From NCBI GenBank assembly GCA_947503575.1, contig CANNDZ010000001.1, positions 186,001-250,000 of the forward strand: 64,000 bases of DNA, written 5' to 3'. Below the pieces are notes generated by a model. The model was not told the DNA's origin. It saw nothing but the letters and a program-made list of their open reading frames with translations, and did not search any database. Positions within the stretch are counted from its first letter, which is position 1, and each line of letters starts with the position of its first letter. This document shows positions 18,151 through 26,897 of the stretch, piece by piece. This DNA is from an uncultured Kordiimonas sp. (GTDB taxonomy: Bacteria; Pseudomonadota; Alphaproteobacteria; Sphingomonadales; Kordiimonadaceae). The position numbers and the translations under genes are program-made.

Positions 18151-18208
18151 AGCGCCAAATAATGACGACCGGTAACGGCGATCTGGAAAAACAAAGGCGA
18201 CACACTTT

Positions 18209-18820
18209 ATGGCCATCCACTTTCACGAAGGCGACCTGCCCGACGGGCTTTCCTTTGGCAAAAGCGTTGCGGTTGACAGCGAAACCATGGGCCTGAACCC
18301 GCACCGGGACCGTTTGTGCGTGGTGCAATTGTCCGCCGGGGACGGGGATGCCCATCTTGTGCGCTTCCGCCAAGGCGATTATGACGCGCCCAATCTGAAG
18401 ACGCTGATGACCGACCCGGACGTGGTGAAGATATTTCATTTTGCCCGGTTTGATGTGGCGGTCATGAAACATTATCTGGGTGTTGATACAGCGCCGCTTT
18501 ATTGCACCAAAATTGCCTCCAAGCTGGTGCGCACCTACACCGACCGCCACGGCCTGAAAGACCTGTGCGCAGAGCTGGCGGGTGTGCAGCTTGACAAACA
18601 ACAGCAATCCAGCGATTGGGGCGCTGATGTGATTAGCGAAGCACAGATGGCGTATGCCGCGTCCGATGTGCTGTATTTGCACACGCTGAAAGCCAAGCTG
18701 GATGACATGCTGGCGCGCGAGGGCAGAGTGGACGCCGCGAAGGCTGCGTTTGCCTTTTTGCCAATGCGTGCTGACATGGACCTGGCCGGTTTTGGCGCGA
18801 TGGACATTTTTTCACATTGA
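18209..18820 (+). CDS. Ribonuclease D-like 3'-5' exonuclease (no HRDC domain)
   Basis: 203-residue DEDDy exonuclease domain that trims RNA 3' ends. Catalytic residues visible are Asp23 and Glu25 in VDSETMG, Asp82 in FHFARFDVAVM, and Tyr149/Asp153 in YAASDVLYL. Canonical RNase D has an additional C-terminal HRDC region and about 375 residues; this short form is common in Alphaproteobacteria, where it typically sits just before lptC, exactly as here (28 bases upstream). Such short proteins may process tRNA or 5S rRNA precursors; that role is inferred from the family. Confidence 0.9.
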   Translation: MAIHFHEGDLPDGLSFGKSVAVDSETMGLNPHRDRLCVVQLSAGDGDAHLVRFRQGDYDAPNLKTLMTDPDVVKIFHFARFDVAVMKHYLGVDTAPLYCTKIASKLVRTYTDRHGLKDLCAELAGVQLDKQQQSSDWGADVISEAQMAYAASDVLYLHTLKAKLDDMLAREGRVDAAKAAFAFLPMRADMDLAGFGAMDIFSH

Positions 18821-18848
18821 TGCCGTTTTACCCTGAAGGACGCATGGC

Positions 18849-19541
18849 TTGACCACGCCTGTCAAAGATCACTTTCACAGTGCAGAAACCGCCCGGCAAA
18901 TGGCCAAGGCGGCGCTAAAGCCTGGGCAAACTGCGGCCGCGCCCGCCTATTGGGATGGGTTTATCCGCTTTATGCAGATTTTTCTGCCCGTTAGCGCCGG
19001 AATTCTGGGCATTATTACGGTGGGATGGCCGTTTTTGAACGATACCGAGGTCAGTTTTACATTGTCGAAGGATGATGTGGCGCGCTCTGACGGGGTGATC
19101 CGCATGACCAACATGAATTATGTCGGCACCGACGCGAAGGACCGTTTGTTCCGAATCCACGCGACCACCGGCGAACAGGACAACCCCAACGCACCGCGCG
19201 TGCGGCTGGCTGACATTCATGCCGAAATGGAACTGAACGAGGGCCAAACAGCCACCGTGGATGCCCGGCGCGGCATATACCGCACGCAGGACAACAGCCT
19301 GTCGTTGGTTGGCGGGGTTAATCTGGAAACCGGTAACGGATATTTTCTGGAAATGGCCGGTGCAGAAATTGACTTGCGCACCCGTACCGCCACCGGCCAG
19401 GGTGACGTGAAGGGCCGCGCGGACCTGGGCACACTGGAGGCCGCGCGCATGAGCCTGAATGTCAGCGACAAGGAAGCCGTGTTTGACGGCGGCGTGAGCC
19501 TTCATATCAAGCCAAAACGCCCAACGGCCGGGAGCAATTGA
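18849..19541 (+). CDS. lptC: LPS export ABC transporter periplasmic protein LptC
   Basis: Bitopic inner-membrane protein of the Lpt bridge that receives LPS from LptB2FG and passes it to LptA. One transmembrane helix at about residues 38-62 (FIRFMQIFLPVSAGILGIIT) is followed by a periplasmic beta-jellyroll with repeated edge-strand patterns (IYRTQDNSLSLVGGVNLETG). TTG at 18849 is used as start because GAAGGA lies 8 bases upstream and an ATG just before runs into a stop in another frame. 230 residues, normal for alphaproteobacterial LptC. Ends 2 bases before the lptA ATG. Confidence 0.88.
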   Translation: MTTPVKDHFHSAETARQMAKAALKPGQTAAAPAYWDGFIRFMQIFLPVSAGILGIITVGWPFLNDTEVSFTLSKDDVARSDGVIRMTNMNYVGTDAKDRLFRIHATTGEQDNPNAPRVRLADIHAEMELNEGQTATVDARRGIYRTQDNSLSLVGGVNLETGNGYFLEMAGAEIDLRTRTATGQGDVKGRADLGTLEAARMSLNVSDKEAVFDGGVSLHIKPKRPTAGSN

Positions 19542-19543
19542 GC

Positions 19544-20095
19544 ATGCAATCTATTTTACCACCCGTCGCGCACCGCCTGCTGGCGTCCTTTGTGCTGTTA
19601 ATAGGGGTATCCTTGGCGGTCAGCGCGCAATCGGTCCTGAAAAACCATGACACCTACCAACCGCTTGATATTTCTGCCGAACGGCTGGAGATGCAACAGA
19701 AGCAGGGCCGTGCGATTTTTACAGGCGCTGTGCAGGTAACGCAGGGCAAGCTGACGCTGCGGTCAGACACCATCACGGTTTTTTATGACCTGAGCGACAC
19801 CGACAGCGACCCCGCCATTTCCCGGCTGGATGCGCAAGGCCAGTTTGAACTGTTTTCAGAAAGCGAAACCCTGGTTGGCGATTGGGGCATTTACGATGTG
19901 GACCGGCAACTGGTGACCGTAGGCGGAGACGTGGTGTTTCGCCAGGGCACGTCAGAGCTGAAAGGGTCGCGGCTTGAATTTGATCTGGTATCAGGCCTTG
20001 CCAAGCTGGACGGCGAAGACACCCGCGACAGCGATGGCCGGGTGCGCGGCAGCTTTACTGTGCCAAGCCAGCCCAAACCGGATACGCCAGACTAG
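19544..20095 (+). CDS. lptA: Lipopolysaccharide transport periplasmic protein LptA
   Basis: Periplasmic beta-jellyroll protein of the OstA/LptA family that forms the LPS conduit between inner and outer membranes. A signal peptide (LLASFVLLIGVSLAVSAQS) precedes the family motif PLDISAERLEMQQKQGRAIF and strands such as GAVQVTQGKLTLRSDTITVFY and VVFRQGTSELKG. The ATG at 19544 lies 9 bases after GGGAG; a TTG overlapping the lptC stop is too close to that site. The C-terminal tail (VPSQPKPDTPD) is acidic and proline-rich. Part of the lptC-lptA-lptB set. Confidence 0.92.
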   Translation: MQSILPPVAHRLLASFVLLIGVSLAVSAQSVLKNHDTYQPLDISAERLEMQQKQGRAIFTGAVQVTQGKLTLRSDTITVFYDLSDTDSDPAISRLDAQGQFELFSESETLVGDWGIYDVDRQLVTVGGDVVFRQGTSELKGSRLEFDLVSGLAKLDGEDTRDSDGRVRGSFTVPSQPKPDTPD

Positions 20096-20386
20096 CCTTA
20101 AAAGAAAAGCCAGCAGCCCCTGCTATAACGCAGGCCAGCGGCCAAAGCCTCCTGCGCATGGGTGCGACGACGCCACATTTTTGATGAAATTTTCTTTAAA
20201 TCGCTGGATCATGCCCGGCGTTCATGATTTATTGACATTTGGCATGCACAAATTGAGCCAAAGTGCACAACCGGGGGCCTGCTTTTTTATATGTTCCTGA
20301 ACGCACGCAAAAAAACGCAATGAAAACGGTAAAGTTAAAGACAAAAATACCTGAATAGACTTAACAGGAATGGCAAGAGACGCTGT

Positions 20387-21169
20387 ATGACAGCAGAAAA
20401 CCAATCAGCAACTGAGAGCGCCCGCGCAAACGGGGCCACCAAGGATACCGCAGGCCTGCATGTGCAGGGTATTGGGAAATCCTATAATGGTCGGCCGGTG
20501 CTGCGCGATATTTCCCTGTCGGTACACCGGGGCGAAGTTGTAGGCCTTCTGGGGCCAAACGGTGCGGGCAAAACCACGTGTTTTTATTCCATCACTGGCC
20601 TCATTGCCCCGGATCATGGCCGGGTTGAGCTGGACGGCTTTGATATCACGCACATGCCCATGTATCGGCGCGCGCGCTTAGGCATCGGATACTTGCCGCA
20701 GGAAACATCCATCTTTCGCGGTATGACCGTGGAAGAAAACATCCGCGCCGTGCTCGAGGTGGCCGAACCCGACCGCACGCTCAGAAACGCCATGCTGGAT
20801 GAGCTTTTGGACGAGTTTTCGATCACTCATTTGCGCAACACACCGGCGCTGGCGCTCTCGGGCGGGGAACGTCGCCGCTGCGAAATTGCTCGCGCGCTGG
20901 CGGCACGGCCCAACTTCATCCTGCTCGATGAACCGTTCGCCGGCATTGACCCGATCGCCATCGCTGACATCCGCGACCTGACCGCCCATCTTAAGGATCG
21001 CGGGATCGGGGTTTTAATCACCGATCACAACGTGCGTGAAACGCTGGATATTATCGACCGCGCCTTCATTATTTACGATGGCCATGTACTGTTTGAAGGC
21101 AGCGCAGAAGAAGTCCTGCAAAGTGAAGATGTCCGCCGGGTCTATCTCGGTGACAGCTTCAGCCTGTAG
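20387..21169 (+). CDS. lptB: LPS export ABC transporter ATP-binding protein LptB
   Basis: Cytoplasmic ATPase that powers LPS extraction with LptF and LptG (not in this window). Complete ABC domain: Walker A GPNGAGKTT (residues 56-64), Q-loop region YLPQETSIFRGMTVEENI, signature LSGGERRRCEIARALA, Walker B FILLDEPFAGIDP and H-loop ITDHNVRETL. About 25 extra N-terminal residues precede the usual start (LHVQGIGKSYNGRPVLR). The 291-base spacer after lptA (20096-20386) holds no gene; it contains TTTGGC/GCCAAA inverted arms around 20238-20262 and may carry an internal promoter. rpoN follows after 10 bases. Confidence 0.96.
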   Translation: MTAENQSATESARANGATKDTAGLHVQGIGKSYNGRPVLRDISLSVHRGEVVGLLGPNGAGKTTCFYSITGLIAPDHGRVELDGFDITHMPMYRRARLGIGYLPQETSIFRGMTVEENIRAVLEVAEPDRTLRNAMLDELLDEFSITHLRNTPALALSGGERRRCEIARALAARPNFILLDEPFAGIDPIAIADIRDLTAHLKDRGIGVLITDHNVRETLDIIDRAFIIYDGHVLFEGSAEEVLQSEDVRRVYLGDSFSL

Positions 21170-21179
21170 GAGCTAAGCC

Positions 21180-22799
21180 ATGGCGCTGACCCCCAGATTA
21201 GACTTACGCCAAAGCCAACAACTGGTGATGACGCCGCAACTGCAGCAGGCGATCAAGCTGCTGCAACTGTCTAATCTGGAACTCTCGGACTATGTCACCG
21301 AGGAAGTAGAGAAAAACCCGTTCCTGGAAGTTGGTGAAGCCGACACCGGCGGCGGCAGTGAAGGCGGCGAACAAGGCGGCACCATGACCGACGATGGCAT
21401 GCGTGAAGGCGGCGGCGAAAGCGCTGATTTCGATGGCTCCGGCACGGGCATCGACGCCGGCAGCGACGGCATGAATGATGGCCTGATCGCGGCGGACAAA
21501 TCCATTGAAAGCGGGCTCGACACCTCCAACACCAGCGACAGCGCGCTGGATGCCAACATGGATACCAACATCTATAATAATGACGCGGCGCCAGACCGGG
21601 CAGACGCATCAGGCGGCCTGTCGTCCGGGCTGACGTACGAAGGTGGCGGCACCATCAAGGGGTCTGGCGGCGGCTATGATGAGCGCGGGCTGGATCAAAC
21701 CCTCGAGGGCGAAGAAAACCTGCATGACTATCTGGCGCGCCAGATGGCCGTTTTGTATGAGGGCGCTGCCGAACGGTTGGTCGCCACCCACATCATTGAT
21801 GCAGTGGACGAGTCTGGCTATGTGCCTGCCACCATCGTTGGCGACATCGCGGACCGGCTGGGCGCTGACGATCACGCCGTTGAAGGCATTCTTGCCGGTC
21901 TGCAGACGCTTGAGCCATCCGGTGTTTGCGCCCGCAGCCTGTCCGAGTGTCTGGCGATCCAGCTCAAGGATCTGGACCGCTACGATCCGGCGATGCAGGC
22001 CCTGGTTGAAAACCTGGAACTGCTGGCCAAACGTGAAATGACCACGCTGAAACGGCTGTGCGGCGTAGACCAGGAAGACATGACAGACATGATCCACGAA
22101 ATTCGCGCCCTGGACCCGAAGCCGGGGCTGGCGTTTGGCGGGGTCGATGTGCAACCCGTTGTCCCGGATATTTTTATTCACAAAAGCCCGGCAGGAACCT
22201 GGGTCGTCGAACTTAACAGCGACACGCTGCCAAAGGTTCTTGTCAACTCCCAATACGTCAGCGAATTGGGTGGCCTGGGCGAAAACAAAGAAGCAAAAGC
22301 CTTTGTTACGGACTGCATGTCAAACGCCAACTGGCTCGTGAAAGCACTGGACCAAAGGGCACGTACCATCCTTAAAGTGTCTACCGCGCTCGTGAAAAAG
22401 CAGCAGCAGTTTTTCGAGCACGGCGTGCGGTTCCTGAAACCCCTGACGCTCAAGGACATCGCCGAAGAAATTGATATGCACGAATCAACCGTATCGCGCG
22501 TGACCAACAACAAATTCCTGTCATGCCCGCGCGGCATGTTTGAGTTAAAGTATTTCTTCACCTCGTCGATTTCCGCTGCTGATGGTGGTGATGCCCATTC
22601 AGCAGAGTCGGTCAAATACCGGCTCAAGGAACTGATTGACGCCGAGGAGCCGAAAAAAATTCTATCCGACGACAAGCTTGTTGTGATGATGAAAGCAGAA
22701 GGCATCGACATCGCCCGTCGCACCGTCGCCAAATACCGCGAAGCCATGAAAATTCCATCGTCTGTCCAAAGACGGCGTCAAAAGAACATGGCATCCTGA
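21180..22799 (+). CDS. rpoN: RNA polymerase sigma-54 factor
   Basis: Alternative sigma factor for nitrogen-related and other enhancer-dependent promoters. Region I is the glutamine-rich activator-interacting segment (RLDLRQSQQLVMTPQLQQAIKLLQLS, start to about residue 50). Region II is unusually long and acidic/glycine-rich here (about residues 52-180). The core-binding domain follows, then a helix-turn-helix (DIAEEIDMHESTVSRVTNNK) and the invariant RpoN box ARRTVAKYR near residue 515. 539 residues. The neighbourhood lptB-rpoN-hpf-ptsN is the classic proteobacterial arrangement, and a cognate-type sigma-54 activator is encoded at 29.7 kb. Confidence 0.97.
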   Translation: MALTPRLDLRQSQQLVMTPQLQQAIKLLQLSNLELSDYVTEEVEKNPFLEVGEADTGGGSEGGEQGGTMTDDGMREGGGESADFDGSGTGIDAGSDGMNDGLIAADKSIESGLDTSNTSDSALDANMDTNIYNNDAAPDRADASGGLSSGLTYEGGGTIKGSGGGYDERGLDQTLEGEENLHDYLARQMAVLYEGAAERLVATHIIDAVDESGYVPATIVGDIADRLGADDHAVEGILAGLQTLEPSGVCARSLSECLAIQLKDLDRYDPAMQALVENLELLAKREMTTLKRLCGVDQEDMTDMIHEIRALDPKPGLAFGGVDVQPVVPDIFIHKSPAGTWVVELNSDTLPKVLVNSQYVSELGGLGENKEAKAFVTDCMSNANWLVKALDQRARTILKVSTALVKKQQQFFEHGVRFLKPLTLKDIAEEIDMHESTVSRVTNNKFLSCPRGMFELKYFFTSSISAADGGDAHSAESVKYRLKELIDAEEPKKILSDDKLVVMMKAEGIDIARRTVAKYREAMKIPSSVQRRRQKNMAS

Positions 22800-23109
22800 G
22801 TCGTAACTTTTTCTTACCTGTCCTCAAAATCACCACAATCAAAAGCGACTATTTTTCAGATGCTTGATTAAAATGCAGACGCATGTGACAGTTTTGAGTA
22901 AGCTGTTTACACAGGGGAAATACACTGGCTGCAACAGCCAGACAGATCGGCGATTGGGGACTATCAAAATCACAATCTTTCGCCGGTGGAGAGTGCCTAC
23001 TCACAGGATGGCATGTCTCGTTTTCTCAGTTGGCTGACCGCAAAAACGGGTAGGTCAGTCGCAGTTCCGCAGCCGCCCGGGCTGCCTGCAGAAAGGAAGA
23101 TTGGCACAT
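22800..23109 (+). promoter_or_regulatory. Long leader/promoter region of hpf with two perfect hairpins
   Basis: 310-base gene-free stretch. CTGGCTG-CAA-CAGCCAG (22925-22941) is a perfect 7-bp stem without T-run. GCAGCC-GCCCG-GGCTGC (23069-23085) lies 6 bases before the AAAGGAAG ribosome-binding site of hpf. No sigma-54 consensus (GG-N10-GC) was found. The stretch suggests separate transcription and a structured 5' leader for hpf. Confidence 0.4.
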
Positions 23110-23709
23110 ATGGATATCAATGTAACTGGCCGTAAAATGAATGTTGGCGAAGCCTTAACTGCCCACGTGGAAGACAGACTGGCTCTCGTGTCCGACAAAT
23201 ACTTCAACCGCTCCATTGATGCTTCAACCACTTTTGCCAAAGAAGGCCACAGTTACCGAACCGATATATCAATGCACCCCAATCAGGGGATCAACCTGCA
23301 TAGCCGCGCAGAAGCAGAAGACCCCTACGCCGCCTTCGAGCTGGCAGCAGAAAAAGTGGAAAAACAGTTGCGTCGCTACAAACGACGCCTTAAGAACCAC
23401 CATAATTCGCCGAGCCGTGACGTTGTCATGGAAATGGTACGGGATGTTGTTATTGCTCCAGAGCCAGACAACGATACCGATAGCGATAGCGATTCTGGCG
23501 ATGCGGCTGCAAATGGGCAGGATGATCAACCAATCATCATTGCCGAAAGCAACCGCGAAATACCGACTGTCTCTGTTGGAGACGCGGCAATGTTGATGGA
23601 TCTGGCGGATACAAATGCTTTTGTGTTTCGCAACATAAAAACCGATGCCCTAGAGGTGGTTTATAAACGGACAGATGGCAACATCGGCTGGATTTGCCCC
23701 GAAGCCTGA
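23110..23709 (+). CDS. hpf: Ribosome hibernation-promoting factor, long form
   Basis: Binds the ribosomal decoding region in starvation and drives 100S dimer formation. N-terminal HPF/YfiA domain (MDINVTGRKMNVGEALTAHVEDRL to about residue 100, with the basic stretch KQLRRYKRRLKNHH). An acidic linker (NDTDSDSDSGD) follows, then the C-terminal dimerisation domain of the long form (AAMLMDLADTNAFVFRN...GNIGWICPEA). ATG 23110 is favoured over TTG 23101 because AAAGGAAG ends at 23099, giving correct spacing only to the ATG. 199 residues. Upstream of ptsN as in most proteobacteria. Confidence 0.95.
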   Translation: MDINVTGRKMNVGEALTAHVEDRLALVSDKYFNRSIDASTTFAKEGHSYRTDISMHPNQGINLHSRAEAEDPYAAFELAAEKVEKQLRRYKRRLKNHHNSPSRDVVMEMVRDVVIAPEPDNDTDSDSDSGDAAANGQDDQPIIIAESNREIPTVSVGDAAMLMDLADTNAFVFRNIKTDALEVVYKRTDGNIGWICPEA

Positions 23710-23785
23710 TACCAGGCTTTCCCTGCATGTGATGCAGACGGCAAAAAGCCAAACACTGAACGATGAACCATAAGTGTGTAATGCA

Positions 23786-23806
23786 TGCCGCGGCCTGGCC
23801 GCGGCA
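23786..23806 (+). promoter_or_regulatory. Perfect 9-bp GC hairpin between hpf and ptsN
   Basis: TGCCGCGGC, loop CTG, GCCGCGGCA, 76 bases after the hpf stop and 17 bases before the ptsN ATG. No T-run follows, so it may be an attenuator, a processing or decay barrier, or a translation-modulating element rather than a terminator. Confidence 0.5.
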
Positions 23807-23823
23807 CAGGCAAGAGAGTTGTA

Positions 23824-24285
23824 ATGGATATCGAAGACCTTTTGGCAACAGACCTGGTATTTGCCGACTTCAAGGCATCGAGCAAAAAGCAAACCCTGCA
23901 GGCGCTGTCCCGCAAGTGGGCTGCTGCAAACGGTGTTGATGAACGCCTTGCATTTGAAAAAATCCTGGACCGCGAACGGCTGGGCAGCACGGGCGTTGGC
24001 AAAGGGGTTGCCATTCCTCATGCACGTATCGAAGGCCTGACAGAAATTACCGGTGTTTTTGCACGGCTCACCACACCGGTTGACTTTGACGCTGTGGACG
24101 ATGTCCCCGTTGATCTGGTGTTCATGCTGTTTGCGCCTGAGGACGCGGGCGCTGACCACTTGAAGGCATTGGCAAGGGTATCCCGGCTCCTGCGTGACAG
24201 CGCAACCTGCGACAAGCTTCGCCAGACGTCGGATGCCGCTGCGCTCTATGCCATGGTTGCGCAGCCATCCAGTAACGCCGCCTAA
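23824..24285 (+). CDS. ptsN: PTS IIA-like nitrogen regulatory protein PtsN
   Basis: Phospho-acceptor of the nitrogen PTS (PtsP-PtsO-PtsN), a regulator of potassium transport, carbon/nitrogen balance and stress. Fructose-type EIIA domain of 153 residues: active-site His66 in VAIPHARIEG, preceded by RERLGSTGVGKG, and the core LVFMLFAPEDAGADHLKALARVSRLLRD. ATG 23824 gives the normal length; the upstream in-frame ATG at 23785 lies inside the hairpin region. Ends 12 bases from the convergent truA stop. Confidence 0.95.
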   Translation: MDIEDLLATDLVFADFKASSKKQTLQALSRKWAAANGVDERLAFEKILDRERLGSTGVGKGVAIPHARIEGLTEITGVFARLTTPVDFDAVDDVPVDLVFMLFAPEDAGADHLKALARVSRLLRDSATCDKLRQTSDAAALYAMVAQPSSNAA

Positions 24286-24297
24286 GGCAGCAAGTCG

Positions 24298-25044
24298 TTA
24301 ATCAGGATAATCAACTTTAACAAAATACAGGCCGTCTGGTGGTGCGTTGAACCCTAGCGCGGCTCTGTCGCGGGCGTGCAAGGCATCTCTGAGATTTGCC
24401 TTTGTCCACTTGCCTTCCCCAACCATTTTAAGCGTACCGGTGATCGAACGAATTTGATGATGCAGGAACGACCGCGCCCCTGCGTACAGGTGAACCTCGT
24501 CGCCAATTTGCTCAACGCGCAAATAATCCATGGTTTTCACCGGGTCTTTGGCCTGACAGTTCACATGGCGAAAAGTGGTGAAATCATGCCGACCCACCAA
24601 CACCTGCGCCGCATCATGCATGGCGGCCACATCCAGCGGCGGTTTGACATGCCACTTCAGCCCGCGGTCGAACGTTAGCGGCGCCCGCCGGTTGCAGATT
24701 TTATAGACATAATGGCGGCTTTTAGCTGAAAAGCGGGCATTGAAATCCTGGCTAACTTTTTCTACCGCCAGCACACAAACCGGGTGTGGCTTAATGTGGT
24801 AATTAATCGCCCCTTGCACCTCGTCGGTTGTCATGTCGCGCGCGGTATCGAAATGCGCGACCTGACCGTAGGCATGGACACCGGCATCCGTGCGGCCAGA
24901 CCCCGTAACCGTAACTTGATCTTCCGGCACAAACCCTCGGATTGCCTGTTCCAGCGCGCCCTGCGCCGATGGCCCATTATCCTGCCGCTGCCATCCGACA
25001 AAGGGCCTGCCGTCATATTCTATAGTCAGTTTAAAGCGTTGCAT
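24298..25044 (-). CDS. truA: tRNA pseudouridine synthase A
   Basis: Converts U38-U40 of the tRNA anticodon arm to pseudouridine. 248 residues with the catalytic Asp in [17 protein letters not shown] (about residue 52), start signature [18 protein letters not shown], and the conserved [16 protein letters not shown] motif near the C-terminus. It is the usual downstream partner of def and fmt in Alphaproteobacteria, but here two unrelated genes are inserted between fmt and truA. Confidence 0.96.
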   Translation of the reverse strand: MQRFKLTIEYDGRPFVGWQRQDNGPSAQGALEQAIRGFVPEDQVTVTGSGRTDAGVHAYGQVAHFDTARDMTTDEVQGAINYHIKPHPVCVLAVEKVSQDFNARFSAKSRHYVYKICNRRAPLTFDRGLKWHVKPPLDVAAMHDAAQVLVGRHDFTTFRHVNCQAKDPVKTMDYLRVEQIGDEVHLYAGARSFLHHQIRSITGTLKMVGEGKWTKANLRDALHARDRAALGFNAPPDGLYFVKVDYPD

Positions 25045-25147
25045 ACATCAAAACACCGTTGGTGCGCCGGAAATGCGCAGCGCTTTCTTAGGCGCAACAA
25101 GCAGCGAATTGCAACGACCAATCGTTATCTCTTGTACCACAGCCGCC

Positions 25148-25759
25148 CTAATCACCTGCACGCAGATAAGGTCGAAGGGCGGGGTAAAACTGGGTAAAAA
25201 CACTATCAGTTGCGCCGTGTTTTATGTGGCAATTGGTGCAATCATTGGGCAGGGCAGGTGCGCTGGCGTGCTTGTCGTCCGGGCCAAAGAAGAAGAAATT
25301 AAACCCGGTTTCCGGGAAACGGTCCTTGTCCTTCAGATGAATTTCCAGCGCCAGTTCTTCGTCCATGACAAACCCGGACGTATTAATGGATACATTGGTT
25401 CGGGACCCATGAAAATATAGCGCAAACATTGTCCCATCCGGAAACGTGCCGGTTTCTTTGAAAACGTTATACGCAGTGGGCTCCATCAAAACTGTTTGAA
25501 AATTACCTGGCGTATCCGGGTCAAATGGAACCTGCGCATTATACCCCATGCCCAGCGACGCGCCCAAAAACACCCATTCGTCGATGTTGGCCGGACGCCG
25601 AAGATCGCCAGTGTCACCAAAGCGGGCGACTTCAACGCTCTCAACAAGCACCGGGCCTGCAAGCGCCGCGGCAGCAGACGCATTTTTTTGCCACACGCCA
25701 ATGGCCCCAACGCCTGCCACCAACAACGCAGCCCCTGCCATCATTGTCCATCGTTTCAT
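25148..25759 (-). CDS. Cytochrome P460 family protein
   Basis: Predicted exported c-type haem protein of 203 residues. A signal/anchor sequence (MKRWTMMAGAALLVAGVGAIGVW) precedes a beta-rich domain with family landmarks EWVFLGASLGMGYN, EPTAYNVFKETGTFPDGTMFALYF and a single C-terminal haem attachment site CTNCH (Cys174, Cys177, His178) followed by SVFTQFYPALR. Members oxidise hydroxylamine or bind NO, or detoxify reactive nitrogen species; the exact reaction here is unknown. ATG 25759 follows AGGAG by 8 bases, so the longer frame to 25915, which would overlap the divergent regulator, is rejected. Divergent from the GlxA-type regulator, which likely controls it. Confidence 0.8.
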   Translation of the reverse strand: MKRWTMMAGAALLVAGVGAIGVWQKNASAAAALAGPVLVESVEVARFGDTGDLRRPANIDEWVFLGASLGMGYNAQVPFDPDTPGNFQTVLMEPTAYNVFKETGTFPDGTMFALYFHGSRTNVSINTSGFVMDEELALEIHLKDKDRFPETGFNFFFFGPDDKHASAPALPNDCTNCHIKHGATDSVFTQFYPALRPYLRAGD

Positions 25760-25858
25760 GTATCGCTCCTGCATTGCTAAATCCGTGACATGCTGAAGTG
25801 TATGAAGTCCTGCTGACTTTCTAAGGACAAATGAACGGCACATTCTGCCAACTCGCTG

Positions 25859-25912
25859 GGTAACCTTGGTGCGGGTATTGGCATGCCTGTCTGGGCCGTG
25901 CGATAGGTAACC
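25859..25912. promoter_or_regulatory. Direct GGTAACC repeats in the P460-regulator spacer
   Basis: GGTAACC occurs at 25859-25865 and again at 25906-25912, 47 bases apart, the second copy just before the regulator start codon. AraC-type proteins usually bind directly repeated half-sites, so these are candidate operators. Confidence 0.3.
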
Positions 25913-25913
25913 C

Positions 25914-26897
25914 ATGAACCAAAAGACAATTGTTGCCCTGTTGTATTCCGGGTGCCTGTCGCTGGATGTGACCGGCCCACTGGAGGCGTTTAATTACGCC
26001 AACATGCAGGCCACACGCTTTAAACCCTATAAGATCATTCTTGCTGCGCAGACCGCAGGCCCCGTTGAAACACTGTCAGGGATCCAACTGATAGCCGACA
26101 CCAGCCTCAGCGAGATAGGGGACGGAATTGATACGCTTCTGGTGCCGGGTATGCGCACCGGAGATAACGGTTACCTGCAGTGCGGCATCGTTGATTGGAT
26201 CGTGGAGTGCGCCCCCTCCATACGCCGCGTTGCATCGGTATGCTCGGGTGCCCTGGTACTTGGGGAAGCCGGGCTTCTTGACGGTAAACATGTCACAACA
26301 CATTGGATGGACAGCAAAATCCTGGCTCAAAAAATACCTTCAGCCAATGTGGCGGCTGACCAAATTTATCTGCGCGACGGCCAGATTTATTCGTCTGGTG
26401 GGGTTACGGCGGGCATTGACCTTGCCCTGGCCCTGATAGAGGAAGACCTTGGTCACGCTGAAGCTCTGAAAGTGGCCAAACGCATGATCGTTCCCCTGAA
26501 ACGGGCAGGCGACCAGTCTCAGTTCAGCGACTTGTTGCTGGCTCAGGAAAAAGCGTCCCGCTTTCATGGGTTGCTGGAATGGCTGGAAGCAAACCTGACT
26601 GAAAACCTGTCGGTTTCCAGCATGGCGCAGTACTGCGCGATGAGTAACCGCAATTTTAGCCGCAAGTTCACGTCAGAACTGGGAGTTTCACCCATGATTT
26701 ATGTGCGCAACAGGCGACTGGAGCGCGCAAAAATGTTGTTGGAGGACACAGAAAAGACCATTCAGACCATTGCCAGGGATGCGGGGTTTGGTTCCATAGA
26801 CCAGTTTCGGCGGCTCTTTGAAAAAGCCTGTAGCATCGGGCCAAAGGAATACCGCGAAAGGTTTGGGCGGCGCACCGAAACAAATGAAGGGCCTTAG
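25914..26897 (+). CDS. GlxA family transcriptional regulator (DJ-1/PfpI plus AraC HTH)
   Basis: 327-residue regulator. The N-terminal half is a DJ-1/PfpI-like amidotransferase fold ([22 protein letters not shown]; nucleophile-elbow Cys in [42 protein letters not shown]). Residues about 225-320 are a two-helix-turn-helix AraC domain ([21 protein letters not shown] and [20 protein letters not shown], ending in the typical GPKEYRERF). Relatives control choline, carnitine, arginine or NO-related catabolism. Divergent from the cytochrome P460 gene (154-base spacer), its probable target; 3' end overlaps the fmt stop by 4 bases. Confidence 0.9.
   Translation: MNQKTIVALLYSGCLSLDVTGPLEAFNYANMQATRFKPYKIILAAQTAGPVETLSGIQLIADTSLSEIGDGIDTLLVPGMRTGDNGYLQCGIVDWIVECAPSIRRVASVCSGALVLGEAGLLDGKHVTTHWMDSKILAQKIPSANVAADQIYLRDGQIYSSGGVTAGIDLALALIEEDLGHAEALKVAKRMIVPLKRAGDQSQFSDLLLAQEKASRFHGLLEWLEANLTENLSVSSMAQYCAMSNRNFSRKFTSELGVSPMIYVRNRRLERAKMLLEDTEKTIQTIARDAGFGSIDQFRRLFEKACSIGPKEYRERFGRRTETNEGP

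Noticed and set aside
20221-20270. Possible sigma-54 promoter TGGCATG before lptB
   Set aside because: The GG-to-GC spacing of 10 bases is not met; TTGACA nearby lacks a matching -10.
22996-23030. TGGCATG in the hpf leader as a sigma-54 promoter
   Set aside because: No TTGC at the required distance.
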